64,000 nt of DNA from Tolypothrix sp. PCC 7712 (GTDB lineage Bacteria; Cyanobacteriota; Cyanobacteriia; Cyanobacteriales; Nostocaceae), in assembly GCF_025860405.1 (NCBI RefSeq), contig NZ_CP063785.1, positions 2,976,001 to 3,040,000 on the forward strand, in the 5' to 3' direction. Each line of letters starts with the position of its first letter. Within the stretch, counting starts at the first letter, position 1. Of this stretch, positions 1-8,394 are shown one piece after another. Below the pieces are notes generated by a model. That model was not told the DNA's origin. It saw only the letters and a list, made by a program, of their open reading frames with translations, and ran no database searches. Both the position numbers and the translations under genes were made by a program.

Positions 1-243
1 TGACTTAATAACAATTTGCACTTCTGAAACTCTAATTTGAAGCCGAAATCAAGGCATAGGATAAATAGTAACCCCAAAATTGGTTGACCTGAATATATTT
101 GCTTTTGAAAAATTATCTTCTACTAATTTGTAATTAATAGCCGATTAATTACATTTGGTTAATTGATATTATTCATCACTAATATTTCTAGTAATGATTT
201 GCTCGCTACAAATACATGAATTTAATCATTATTAAATACCAAT

Positions 244-2910
244 ATGCCACTATCAGACTATGCAATTATAGAATCTATTGTAACTTTTGCTCCTGATACT
301 CCAGTTGAAAAAATTATCAGTTATATGGAGCAAATTAGGCAAGACATTGGCATGGAAAAAGGTATATTTGTGACTGACTCCAGTTTATATACCTCTCATC
401 CCCAGCTAAAAGTAGCTGCAGAACAATCCATTCCTCAAAATGCACAGCACCTTAACCTGAATTTATCGGTTGATTGTGTATATGTAGTAGATAAATCACA
501 TTTATTAGGTATACTCACTATTTTAAATCTGATCCGGCTGATGACTTCTGGCTTGAATTTAGCCACTATGAAGATTGCCGAAGTCATGCAAAAACCTTTA
601 ATTACTTTAGAGCCAGATTTTGATGTTAACAATATATTGCCGCTCATGCAGCAATATAACATGCGTAATTTACCTATTGTTAATGATATTGGGCAATTAT
701 TAGGAATTATTACCCCAGAAAGTTTAGCAGTGGGTTTACAAAAAGAACTTGTGAGAACGCGAGAAGATTTACAATTAGAAATAGTCCAGCGCCGTTCTTT
801 AGAGATAGCATTACAAAATGCTGAAACAGCATCTGAACGACGAGTTAATCAAGCAACTGCAGAGTTAATTAAAGCCAATAAAAATTTAAAGCGAGAAATC
901 AGCGATCGCATTGCTACAGAGGTGCAATTGCTGCAAACAACTTCTGACTTACAAGAAATTTTTCAAGCCTTTCCCGATGTATATTTTCGTATTGATCGCG
1001 ATGGCACTATCCTCAGTTATTACGCTAAAAATAACTCAGACTTGTATGTAGTACCAGAATTTTTTTTGGGGAGGAGAGTGCAAGATGTTTTTCCTCCAAA
1101 TGTTGCTAATAAATTTATGACTGCAATTCTGAATTCACAGAAAAATGCAGCCATTGTTACTATTGAATATTTATTATGTATTGCTGGTAGAGACGAAAGC
1201 TTTGAAGCCAGAATTTTACCTTCAACGCAGCAACAAATTATCGCCATCATTCGCAATATCACTGAAAGTAAGCAAGTACAAGAAGCATTACAAAAAGCTA
1301 AAGCAGAATTAGAAATTCGCGTAGCAGAAAGAACTAAAGAATTACAAGATATCAATAAACGCTTGGTGCTAGAGATTAGCGAACGCCAGCGAATTGAAGA
1401 AGCTTTACGATATCGAGTAGAATTTGAAAAACTAACTACTGCTATATCTACACATTTTATCAATCTTGCACCTAATGAAATTGAGAATGGTATCCATCAA
1501 GCATTACAGTTGATTGGTGAAATTACAAATGTTGATCGTGCTTATGTATTTGTATTTGCAGATAGCAATACCTATGAATGGTTTGCAGAATCCTTAGAAG
1601 GGCAAATTTATAATTTGCAGGATATTAGCAATGTTGTTTTATCTTGGGGACGAGACAAACTCAGTAATTTTGAAACTATTCACATTCCTCATATTGATGA
1701 TTTAGCTATTGCAGTTAATACTCACACTATTCAATCACTCATTATGGTGCCTATAGTATGTAGTGGTTTATTAATTGGTTATCTGGAATTTGATTCCGTA
1801 AAAGCTGCAAAAACCTGGACAGAAGATAGCATTATTATGCTGAGAATGGTTGGTGAAATTATTGGTAATGCTTTAGAAAGGCTGCGAGTAGAGCAAGCCT
1901 TACGCATTAGCGAAGAAAGATATATGAGAGCTATTAGTGCTGGGAAAGTTGGCATATGGGAATGGAATATTAAAACCAATGAAATTTACATAGATCCCAA
2001 TTTAAAAACTATGCTTGGTTATCCAGAAGCAGAAATTCCTAAATATTTTGATGATTGGCTAAAATTTGTGCATCATGATGATGTGGAATCGGTCAAAAAT
2101 GCAGTATACACATATTTAGCAGGTTTAACTCTAAAATACGAAATTGAACACCGAATGGTGAAAAAAGATGGTAGTTGTATATGGTTTTTAAGCCGAGGTA
2201 CACTACTGCGAGATCCTCAAGAGAATATCTGTTTTCTAGCTGGTTCTAATACTGATATTACTGCTCGTACACAAGCAGAAAACAAACTTAAGGTGTCTCT
2301 GAAAGAAAAAGATATTTTATTGAAAGAAATTCACCATCGCGTCAAGAATAATTTGCAAATCATTTCTAGTTTATTACGTCTTCAATCTAGATATATTAAT
2401 GATGAGCAAGCCTGTGAGCTGTTCCAAGATAGCCATAATCGTGTCAGAGCTATGGCAATAATCCATGAGAATTTATATCAATCAAATAATTTATCAAAAA
2501 TTAACTTCTCTGATTATTTAAGAAGTTTAGTGAATAATTTATTGCGTTCTTACGGTATAAAAATAAATATCAAAAGCCACTTAAAAATAGATAAAATTTT
2601 TCTCAAAATTGATACCGCTATTTCTTGTGGGCTAATTATTAATGAGTTGGTTTCTAACTCTATAAAATATGCCTTTCCTGAAAATCGAGAGGGGGATATT
2701 TACATAGAAATGTTACAAACAACTAGAAATCAATACTTCTTAAATATTAGTGATAACGGTGTGGGACTATCTCAGGATATAGAAGTTTATAAAAATCAAT
2801 CTCTTGGGCTGCAATTAGTTTGGAGTTTGGTTGAACAGTTACAAGGAACGATTACATTTAATGCATCTTTAGGGACTTCATTTACAATTACTTTTAGCGA
2901 ACAAAGGTAG
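244..2910 (+). CDS. CBS-PAS-GAF-PAS sensor histidine kinase (HisKA_2 family)
   Basis: Predicted cytoplasmic multi-sensor kinase of 888 residues with no membrane segment. In order: a CBS pair (about residues 1-165, ending in the typical [16 protein letters not shown]), a coiled coil (170-230), a PAS domain (235-345), a second coiled coil, a GAF domain (385-555), a PAS/PAC unit (560-685), a HisKA_2 phosphoacceptor helix with [11 protein letters not shown] (His697 or His698) and a HATPase domain with [14 protein letters not shown] and DNGVGL. CBS pairs usually bind adenine nucleotides and GAF/PAS bind small ligands or chromophores; no bilin-binding Cys is evident. It starts at the ATG at 244. 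The next gene, a receiver protein, begins 6 bases after the stop, so the two are probably one operon and signalling pair. The ligand cannot be named. Confidence 0.9.
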   Translation: MPLSDYAIIESIVTFAPDTPVEKIISYMEQIRQDIGMEKGIFVTDSSLYTSHPQLKVAAEQSIPQNAQHLNLNLSVDCVYVVDKSHLLGILTILNLIRLMTSGLNLATMKIAEVMQKPLITLEPDFDVNNILPLMQQYNMRNLPIVNDIGQLLGIITPESLAVGLQKELVRTREDLQLEIVQRRSLEIALQNAETASERRVNQATAELIKANKNLKREISDRIATEVQLLQTTSDLQEIFQAFPDVYFRIDRDGTILSYYAKNNSDLYVVPEFFLGRRVQDVFPPNVANKFMTAILNSQKNAAIVTIEYLLCIAGRDESFEARILPSTQQQIIAIIRNITESKQVQEALQKAKAELEIRVAERTKELQDINKRLVLEISERQRIEEALRYRVEFEKLTTAISTHFINLAPNEIENGIHQALQLIGEITNVDRAYVFVFADSNTYEWFAESLEGQIYNLQDISNVVLSWGRDKLSNFETIHIPHIDDLAIAVNTHTIQSLIMVPIVCSGLLIGYLEFDSVKAAKTWTEDSIIMLRMVGEIIGNALERLRVEQALRISEERYMRAISAGKVGIWEWNIKTNEIYIDPNLKTMLGYPEAEIPKYFDDWLKFVHHDDVESVKNAVYTYLAGLTLKYEIEHRMVKKDGSCIWFLSRGTLLRDPQENICFLAGSNTDITARTQAENKLKVSLKEKDILLKEIHHRVKNNLQIISSLLRLQSRYINDEQACELFQDSHNRVRAMAIIHENLYQSNNLSKINFSDYLRSLVNNLLRSYGIKINIKSHLKIDKIFLKIDTAISCGLIINELVSNSIKYAFPENREGDIYIEMLQTTRNQYFLNISDNGVGLSQDIEVYKNQSLGLQLVWSLVEQLQGTITFNASLGTSFTITFSEQR

Positions 2911-2916
2911 AATGTT

Positions 2917-4047
2917 ATGCAAGAAAAAATTTTGGTAGTTGAAGATGAAATAATTATTGCTTGTGACATCAAAAGTTGTTTAGAAAAAGCTGGGTATATT
3001 GTTCCTGCAATTGCTGCTCATGGCAAACAAGCAGTTGAAAAAGCCGCAGAAATACATCCAGATTTAATTTTAATGGATGTCATGCTTAAAGGTGATATGA
3101 GTGGCATAGAAGCTGCTGCTGAAATTGGTCATCTTTTCAATATTCCTGTCATTTATTTAACTGCATATTCAGACCAAACTCACTTACAAAAAGCTAAAAC
3201 TACACAACCTTTTGGTTACATACTTAAACCATTTGAAGAAACTCAATTAATTACCACCATTGAAATTGCTTTAAACAAACATCAAATAGAAGTGGTAATG
3301 CGTGAAGCATTAGAAAAAGAAAAAGAAAATAGAGCCATTAAAAACAAATTTGTTTCGATGGTTAGTCATGAATTTCGTAATCCTTTAAATAATATTTTAA
3401 CTTGTACTGAATTATTATCAGATTATAGTTTGCACGCGAATGATGAAAAAAGACATGAATATATTAGCCATATTCAAAAATCAGTAAAACATCTAGATAA
3501 TTTATTAACTGATGTTTTACTGATCAGCAAAGATGAACCCGAAAAATTACAATTTAATCCAGCACCTATAGATTTAGAAGATTTCTGCCAAGATTTATTA
3601 CAAGATATCCAATTGAATGCTAGTGAGAACCACAAGATTATATTTACTGTTCATGGTAGATTAGCAAATATACACAATAATCTCTCGATGCCAGATTCCC
3701 ATCTAATTAAATTAGATGCAAAGATGCTATATCATATTCTGAGTAATTTGCTTGCTAATGCTATCAAATACTCACCTTTAGGTGGAACAATTAGTTTTGA
3801 TGTTTTTTACGTCTCGGGAGAAGTTATTTTCCGGATACAAGATGAAGGTATTGGCATTCCTGAAGCGGATCAAGAAAATTTATTTAATTCTTTTCATAGA
3901 GGTAGTAATGTCGGAAATATTCCTGGCAATGGCTTAGGGTTAGCAATTGTAAAATATTACATTGATTTACACGGTGGTAATATTTCCTTTGCTAGTAAGC
4001 CGGGAATTGGTACAACATTTATTGTGAATTTGCCTATTAATAATTAG
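2917..4047 (+). CDS. Receiver-histidine kinase (REC-HisKA-HATPase)
   Basis: A 376-residue protein with an N-terminal receiver (acidic pair E9/D10, phosphoacceptor D54 in LILMDVMLKGD, later LKPFEE lysine) followed by a HisKA dimerisation helix with the H-box MVSHEFRNPLNN and a HATPase domain (N-box NLLANAIKYSP, G1 DEGIGIP, G2 GNGLGLAI). REC-first kinases take phosphate from another kinase and relay it, so the upstream CBS/GAF kinase, 6 bases away, is the obvious donor. No DNA-binding output domain is present; the final target is elsewhere. The TAG stop at 4045-4047 lies inside the first unit of a TTAGTCA heptamer tract. Confidence 0.9.
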   Translation: MQEKILVVEDEIIIACDIKSCLEKAGYIVPAIAAHGKQAVEKAAEIHPDLILMDVMLKGDMSGIEAAAEIGHLFNIPVIYLTAYSDQTHLQKAKTTQPFGYILKPFEETQLITTIEIALNKHQIEVVMREALEKEKENRAIKNKFVSMVSHEFRNPLNNILTCTELLSDYSLHANDEKRHEYISHIQKSVKHLDNLLTDVLLISKDEPEKLQFNPAPIDLEDFCQDLLQDIQLNASENHKIIFTVHGRLANIHNNLSMPDSHLIKLDAKMLYHILSNLLANAIKYSPLGGTISFDVFYVSGEVIFRIQDEGIGIPEADQENLFNSFHRGSNVGNIPGNGLGLAIVKYYIDLHGGNISFASKPGIGTTFIVNLPINN

Positions 4048-4078
4048 TCATTAGTCATTAGTCATTAGTCATTTGTCA
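4044..4078. repeat. STRR heptamer tract TTAGTCA
   Basis: Four TTAGTCA units and a TTTGTCA variant in direct tandem. The first unit contains the stop codon of the upstream kinase. This is the cyanobacterial short tandemly repeated repetitive (STRR) type. The rest of the gap to 4161 holds a partial palindromic repeat (GGTGCGTGATGCC...GGCATCACACACC) that could serve as a terminator between the convergent genes. Confidence 0.85.
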
Positions 4079-4161
4079 TATTCTACGAGATTTTATGATG
4101 GTGCGTGATGCCTGAAGCTAAATATTATGGCATCACACACCCTACTGTTGGGAGAGAATCT

Positions 4162-5523
4162 TTAGACGTTGACTGTATCTCTAATTTTGTCTGACGAATA
4201 ATAAGTAGGTTTATCGCCAAATTTAGTTGCGATTAGTGATTCTGCACCTGTAATCAATCTCGCTCTGCGATTTTGGGTAATGTAATTCCATGCCCACTGA
4301 ATCATGACTATTAGTTTATTGTCAAACTCGATTAAAAAGTATATGTGCACTATGAGCCAAAATAGCCAGGCAAAGAAACCTCTGAGTTTGATAAAACCTA
4401 AATCTACAACAGCAGTATTTTGTCCAATGATAGCTAAACTACCTTGATGATTGTAATTAAATTGTGGCAAAGTATGACCTTGTAGCCTTTGTTCAATTAA
4501 TTGAGCTACATATTCTCCTTCTTGCTTGGCTACTGGTGCTACACCTGGTAAAGGTTTCCCATCTTGATGAGAGAAATTGGCTAAATCACCCACAACAAAA
4601 ATATTGTCATATCCTTTAATACTTAAGTTTGGTTCAACAATCACCCTACCCGCACGATCAAGTTCAGCACCTGTATGTTCTGCTAAAACTTTACCCATTG
4701 GCGATGCTTTGACACCTGCTGCCCATAATATAGTTTTGGAAGCAATTTCTCGTTTATCATCGCCTTGTTTGATGGTAACAATATCATTTTCAATATTCGT
4801 TACCAAAGTTTTTGTTTGAACAATTACACCTAATTCTTTGAGAGATTTTTCTGCGGCTTGGGATAATTCTGGTGCAAAAGGTGGGAGGATGCGATCCAAA
4901 CCTTCTAATAGCAAAATCCGGGTTTCTGAGGTGTCGATTTTGCGAAAATCTTCTTTGAGAGTTTTGTAAGCTAACTCTGCGATCGCACCTGCTAATTCTA
5001 CTCCTGTAGGGCCACCACCCACAATCACGAAAGTTAACCAAGCACGGCGTTTGACGGGATCGCTTTCTCTTTCGGCGGCTTCAAAAGCCTTGAAAATCCG
5101 CCGACGCATTTCTACTGCATCTTCTACAGTCTTTAACCCTGGTGCAAATTCTTCCCAGTCATCCTTACCAAAATAGGAATGCTTCGCACCAGTAGCCACA
5201 ATTAACGTATCGTAGGGTATGGCTTCACCATCTACTAAAACTTTCTGAGCTTGAGGATCGATATCATCAACAGATCCCAATAATACTTGTGTATTTTTGC
5301 TTTTACTCAACACCGATCGCAATGGTGAGGAAATATCAGCAGGTGACAAAGTACCTGTAGCCACTTGGTACAGCAGTGGTTGAAACAAATGAAAGTTCCG
5401 CTTATCAATGAGTGTAACGTTCACCGAAGCCTTAGCAAGTGCTTTTGCCGCGTACAGTCCCCCAAAACCACCGCCAACGATAACTACTTCATGTGGTGGG
5501 TTATTGTCAAGCGAATTTGCCAT
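4162..5523 (-). CDS. Type-2 NADH dehydrogenase (NDH-2), copy 1
   Basis: Single-subunit, non-proton-pumping NAD(P)H:quinone oxidoreductase of 453 residues. The N-terminal FAD Rossmann motif VVIVGGGFGGLYAAKAL and the second NADH-binding motif VIVGGGPTGVELAGAIAEL are intact, as is the FAD-contact region DNIFVVGDLANF. A C-terminal hydrophobic stretch (FFAWLFWLIVHIYFLIEF) followed by basic residues fits membrane attachment. It probably oxidises NAD(P)H into the plastoquinone pool or senses its redox state, as proposed for cyanobacterial NDH-2 proteins. A close paralogue lies at 12056-13459 on the same strand, and the two share leader sequence just upstream of the start (CATAAGA-ATATTTCC on the plus strand). 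Confidence 0.92.
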   Translation of the reverse strand: MANSLDNNPPHEVVIVGGGFGGLYAAKALAKASVNVTLIDKRNFHLFQPLLYQVATGTLSPADISSPLRSVLSKSKNTQVLLGSVDDIDPQAQKVLVDGEAIPYDTLIVATGAKHSYFGKDDWEEFAPGLKTVEDAVEMRRRIFKAFEAAERESDPVKRRAWLTFVIVGGGPTGVELAGAIAELAYKTLKEDFRKIDTSETRILLLEGLDRILPPFAPELSQAAEKSLKELGVIVQTKTLVTNIENDIVTIKQGDDKREIASKTILWAAGVKASPMGKVLAEHTGAELDRAGRVIVEPNLSIKGYDNIFVVGDLANFSHQDGKPLPGVAPVAKQEGEYVAQLIEQRLQGHTLPQFNYNHQGSLAIIGQNTAVVDLGFIKLRGFFAWLFWLIVHIYFLIEFDNKLIVMIQWAWNYITQNRRARLITGAESLIATKFGDKPTYYSSDKIRDTVNV

Positions 5524-5650
5524 AAGAAATATTTCCTAGTGTTACGACTGGTGTAACGATTATTAAGAAATTAGTAACAAAATTGGCAAAATCCTTTCTG
5601 TTCGCTTGGCACAGATTAAAAAATGGAGAAAGTTAGGAAATATACAATTT

Positions 5651-5800
5651 GGGGCATGGGGCATGGGGCATGGGGCATTGGGCATTGGGCATTGGTAATT
5701 AGTAATTGGTAATTGGTAATTGGTGTTTGTTATTTCTCCTTGCCCCCTCATCTCCCTCATCTCCCTCATCTCCCTCATCTACCTCATCTCCTCATCTCCC
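5651..5800. repeat. STRR heptamer and nonamer tracts downstream of vapC-like gene
   Basis: First GGGGCAT/TGGGCAT units (about 5651-5697), then TTGGTAA-type units (to about 5724), then a nonamer tract of CATCTCCCT (about 5745-5800) that reaches the stop of the PIN-domain gene. These are tandem simple repeats with no coding signal; open frames across them reflect only the repeat period. Confidence 0.85.
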
Positions 5801-5806
5801 AATCGC

Positions 5807-6235
5807 TCAATCTCCCATTTCTTCTCGCAATAAGGCGCGGAATCCGGCTTGCTGAAAATGTTCGTTGGCGGTTAAGGCTTCGGTAATTCCGCCGTATTGC
5901 ATGACAATAAAAGATACGCAATCAACAAAGCTCCATTCTTTTTCGGAGCGATCGCAATATAGTTGAAAAGCTCTATCGTAAAGTTCTGGAGATAACGGTA
6001 CAATTGCAACTTTCGAGTCTGCTGCTAGGGCATTTAATAAGGTAACTGCACCATGACGAAATGGCTGTTTGCATAGGAGATTGCCGATTTCTAGCATCAC
6101 AGCTTGGGTAGTTACCAAGCGTGTACCGGCGGTTTCTAAAATTTCTGCGAGATGCACAGCACGTCTATGTAATTTATCTTGCGGTGCAGATAAGGCGATC
6201 GCAAATGTTGTATCAAGAAAGACTTCAGACTTCAT
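5807..6235 (-). CDS. PIN-domain protein, VapC-type toxin candidate
   Basis: A 142-residue PIN-domain protein. The N-terminal FLDTTFAIAL with Asp8, the central LEIGNLL acidic residue and the C-terminal FVDCVSF Asp match the VapC acidic cluster that coordinates metal for RNA cleavage; the fourth position reads ALTANEHF, where Asp is more usual. The antitoxin-like gene lies 16 bases upstream on the same strand. Family members are ribonucleases of type II toxin-antitoxin systems. Whether this one is toxic cannot be told from sequence. Confidence 0.85.
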   Translation of the reverse strand: MKSEVFLDTTFAIALSAPQDKLHRRAVHLAEILETAGTRLVTTQAVMLEIGNLLCKQPFRHGAVTLLNALAADSKVAIVPLSPELYDRAFQLYCDRSEKEWSFVDCVSFIVMQYGGITEALTANEHFQQAGFRALLREEMGD

Positions 6236-6251
6236 GCTGAATTTCTGAACC

Positions 6252-6458
6252 TTATAAATATTTGTCGATGTTGGTAGACCAATCAGTCGGCCCTGAAAGA
6301 TTCAGCGATCGCGCGGTCTGCAAGAATGATACACTTTCCTGCTTCTCAGGCGGTAAAATTTCGATACTCAACCGCACACGAGTATTGTTTGGTAATGCGA
6401 TCGGTTCAATAGGATAGAATACTCTGCCATCAAATACGGCTGTGATTTTATCTGCCAT
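6252..6458 (-). CDS. DUF104/AF2212-like putative antitoxin
   Basis: A 68-residue protein starting MADKITAVFDGRVFYP, with the short beta-strand pattern (F-DG-VF-P--P--LP--T-V-L-I) of the AF2212-like antitoxin family. I chose the ATG at 6458 because a GGGA-type ribosome site lies just upstream and the longer frame adds only seven unconserved residues. It precedes the PIN gene, the usual antitoxin-toxin order. The C-terminal tail (SLNLSGPTDWSTNIDKYL) probably contacts the toxin, by analogy with other VapB-like proteins. Confidence 0.75.
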   Translation of the reverse strand: MADKITAVFDGRVFYPIEPIALPNNTRVRLSIEILPPEKQESVSFLQTARSLNLSGPTDWSTNIDKYL

Positions 6459-6506
6459 GATTTTCCCAAAGCGCTGCAATTATATCCTAGTCTGGTTGTG
6501 TACTGA

Positions 6507-6597
6507 AGGGGGAAGGGTGAAGGGGGAAGGGGGAAAGGGGAAGGGTGAAAGGGGAAAGGGGAAAGGGGAAAGGGGAAAGGGGAAGGGTGAAAGGGGA
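6507..6597. repeat. STRR heptamer tract GGGGAAA
   Basis: About a dozen GGGGAAA/GGGTGAA heptamers in tandem upstream of the antitoxin gene. Low complexity, no coding signal. It adjoins the nested inverted-repeat block that starts at 6604. Confidence 0.85.
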
Positions 6598-6728
6598 AAT
6601 TTTATACCAATTTGAAAAAAGAATGCGACAGATTGTAGGGGCATGGGCATTACCATTGGTGTCAACTTAATGTGAAACCAGCTTGGTTGCAAGGTTTTGC
6701 CCTCACCCCCAGCCCCTCTCCCACACGG

Positions 6729-6952
6729 CTACGGTGTACACAGAAGTCTTGAAATCCTACCTGGAAGGGAGTTTTAAACTCAGATAAAAATCGCTCAAAA
6801 CCTGTCATTGCGAGCGAAGCGTTCGCGTAGCGTCTCGAAGAGAAGCAATCCCAGCACCAAGCGATTGCTTCGTCGTTCCTCCTCGCAATGACGATTTCAG
6901 GGGCTTGAAATCCCTGAAACGTATGCGGAGAGTACTTGTGTGTACACCGTAG
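6729..6952. mobile_element. Inner element with 14-bp terminal repeats and 11-bp direct duplication
   Basis: CTACGGTGTACACA at 6729-6742 is mirrored by TGTGTACACCGTAG at 6939-6952. CTCCCACACGG is repeated immediately outside both ends (6718-6728 and 6953-6963), as expected for an 11-base target duplication. The 224-bp element is non-coding and interrupts the palindromic block around it. Confidence 0.78.
6804..6892. repeat. Innermost palindromic repeat GTCATTGCGAG...CTCGCAATGAC
   Basis: An 11-bp perfect inverted repeat encloses a GC-rich core (AGCGTCTCGAAGAGAAGCAATC). Related copies lie at 11540-11658 and, degenerate, near 13835. It is the centre of the nested stack. Confidence 0.8.
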
Positions 6953-7336
6953 CTCCCACACGGAGAGGGGAGTAAGAGATTTAGTTCCCCTTCTCCTGCG
7001 GGAGAAGGGGTTAGGGGATGAGGGCGCGAGGTATTTGTACAACGCTCACCCTATATAGCTTTTAGCTTAAGTTGACACCAATGGGGCATTGCCCTGCCCT
7101 CTAGAATATTATTGATATGTCGCATACATTATTTGATTTGGTATTACCCTAGCCATTGATGGTTAGGGTAGGAATCAGGGAAAGCTGGATTTTTTTGCAA
7201 AGGCTTGTGCCAATTTTAACTTCATTGTTTATCGTTTCTTTGGTCAATTTTTTAATATACAAATACCCAAAAATTTTTAGTCAGAGAACAGTCAGCCATT
7301 TTGGAGAATTGAACATCCAAAATCCAAAATTTTTTG

Positions 7337-7987
7337 TCAAATCTTGCAAGATACCCAAATACCACGGCCATGTTTGGCAAATTCATCGATGGTTTGCAGT
7401 GATAGCTCGTGATTGGTCATATTTTGCAGCATTGCCAATGGTAGAGTGAGAGAATTTGCACCCGCTTGGAGGGAAGCTACTGCTTCTTCTGGAGATTTAA
7501 TACTAGCCGCCATAATTTTTGTATCGCTACCTTTGACCACATTAGCCATTTGCTGCACTAAGGCTATGCCATCACCTAAAAGTTTAGTAGCTCGATTAAC
7601 ATAGGCGATCGCATATTTTGCACCCGCTTCTTTGGCTATTGCGGCTTGCGCTGCACTATAAATTCCTGTCACCGCACAGGGAATTTCCCCCTGTAATGCT
7701 GCAACAACCTGAAAACCAACTAATGCTGCAGGAATTTTTAATATAGTTTGCTGACCAATAATTCCAAAAGCCGCCCGCCCTTCTGCTAACATCTCATCAA
7801 AATCGGATGACATTAGCTGGTAAAACAATGGGCCTGTAGTTAACTGTGCTAATCGTTTGAGTGTAGTCTCTACTGGTAAATCGCTTTTTGCTAAAAGAGT
7901 TGGGTTGGTTGTGATACCTTTTACCCAACCCAATTCCTTAGCAGCCTGAGCTTCAGCGATAATTGCCGAATCGAGATAAATGCTCAC
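7337..7987 (-). CDS. Transaldolase/fructose-6-phosphate aldolase-like protein
   Basis: A 216-residue TIM-barrel protein of the short transaldolase (FSA/TalC) subfamily. It begins SIYLDSA and keeps GITTNPTLLAK, the Schiff-base lysine strand ILKIPAA, and VNRATKLLGDG. Family members make or cleave fructose 6-phosphate or transfer a dihydroxyacetone unit. I prefer the GTG at 7987, because a GGAG site lies six bases before it and family proteins start at this point; a TTG at 7999 gives four extra residues. Cyanobacterial pentose-phosphate transaldolase is usually the longer type, so this may be a separate aldolase or a transaldolase-like protein. Confidence 0.85.
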   Translation of the reverse strand: MSIYLDSAIIAEAQAAKELGWVKGITTNPTLLAKSDLPVETTLKRLAQLTTGPLFYQLMSSDFDEMLAEGRAAFGIIGQQTILKIPAALVGFQVVAALQGEIPCAVTGIYSAAQAAIAKEAGAKYAIAYVNRATKLLGDGIALVQQMANVVKGSDTKIMAASIKSPEEAVASLQAGANSLTLPLAMLQNMTNHELSLQTIDEFAKHGRGIWVSCKI

Positions 7988-8032
7988 GTTTTGCTCCAAA
8001 GAAAGGTGATTTCGCTGTCATTTTACAGCTGA

Positions 8033-8220
8033 TTGGGGATTGGGGATTGGGGATTGGGGATTGGGGATTGGGGATTGGGGATTGAGGATTGGGGATTGGG
8101 GATTGGGGACTGGGGAACTCGGGGCCCCCTCTGGGGATAAGGGGTAATGGGGATTGGGGAACTCGGGGCCCCCTCTGGGGATAAGGGGTAATGGGGATTG
8201 GGGATTGGGGATTGGGGAAA
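8033..8220. repeat. GGGGATT STRR tract with two copies of a GGGGCCCC palindromic unit
   Basis: Runs of GGGGATT heptamers enclose two copies of a 41-bp unit (8112-8152 and 8156-8196) that starts GGGGAACTCGGGGCCCC and ends GGGGATAAGGGGTAATGGGG. The same unit occurs at 34640, 52852 and, reversed, 55701. It is intergenic, upstream of the glutamine-synthetase-like gene. Confidence 0.9.
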
Positions 8221-8234
8221 GGCTGACATTCAGA

Positions 8235-8278
8235 ACTCTTGTACAGACGCGATTAATCGCGTCTGTTGCAACTCAGCA
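8235..8278. repeat. Dispersed repeat with palindrome CAGACGCGATTAATCGCGTCTG
   Basis: A 44-bp sequence containing a 22-base near-palindrome; a second copy with one base changed in the centre lies at 34708-34751, and a partial one near 21424. Both full copies follow a GGGGATT/GGGGCCCC block. Confidence 0.8.
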
Positions 8279-8394
8279 CTGTTCCCTGAAATAAAGCTAT
8301 ACCTAGCTTCGCAAAAATCAAAAATCAGTTCTATCTCAATACCTTATATATAGTGAATATATTTCGTGGGCAGAACCACAGGATGGGGTGAGCG

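Larger units (their letters stand above)
6652..7083. mobile_element. Second-level inverted-repeat element inserted in the MITE
   Basis: Terminal repeats CATTGGTGTCAACTTAA (from 6654) and TTAAGTTGACACCAATG (to 7083) are perfect inverts. The heptamer GGGCATT occurs directly outside both ends (6645-6651 and 7084-7090) and looks like a target duplication, though the left side has two extra bases. Inside lies a further palindromic block (CCCTCACCCCCAGCCCC... at 6700 against ...GGGGATGAGGGC near 7024), a repeat type common in cyanobacteria. Short open frames crossing it are chance. Confidence 0.75.
6604..7146. mobile_element. MITE-like element (ATACCAAtTTG family), interrupted copy
   Basis: The left end ATACCAATTTGAAAAAAGAA and the right end ATTATTTGATTTGGTAT match the ends of uninterrupted ~100-bp copies at 11417, 11804 and 60601. 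Here the middle is split by a foreign 430-bp insertion (6652-7083). Without the insertion the copy would be about 105 bp. It has no coding capacity; mobilisation would need a transposase in trans. Confidence 0.8.

Noticed and set aside
6662-7042. 126-codon minus-strand open frame across the nested elements
   Set aside because: It crosses several inverted repeats, has no ribosome site and encodes repeat-derived sequence only.
7156-7449. 97-codon plus-strand open frame
   Set aside because: Its second half is antisense to the aldolase-like gene; no domain or ribosome site is visible.
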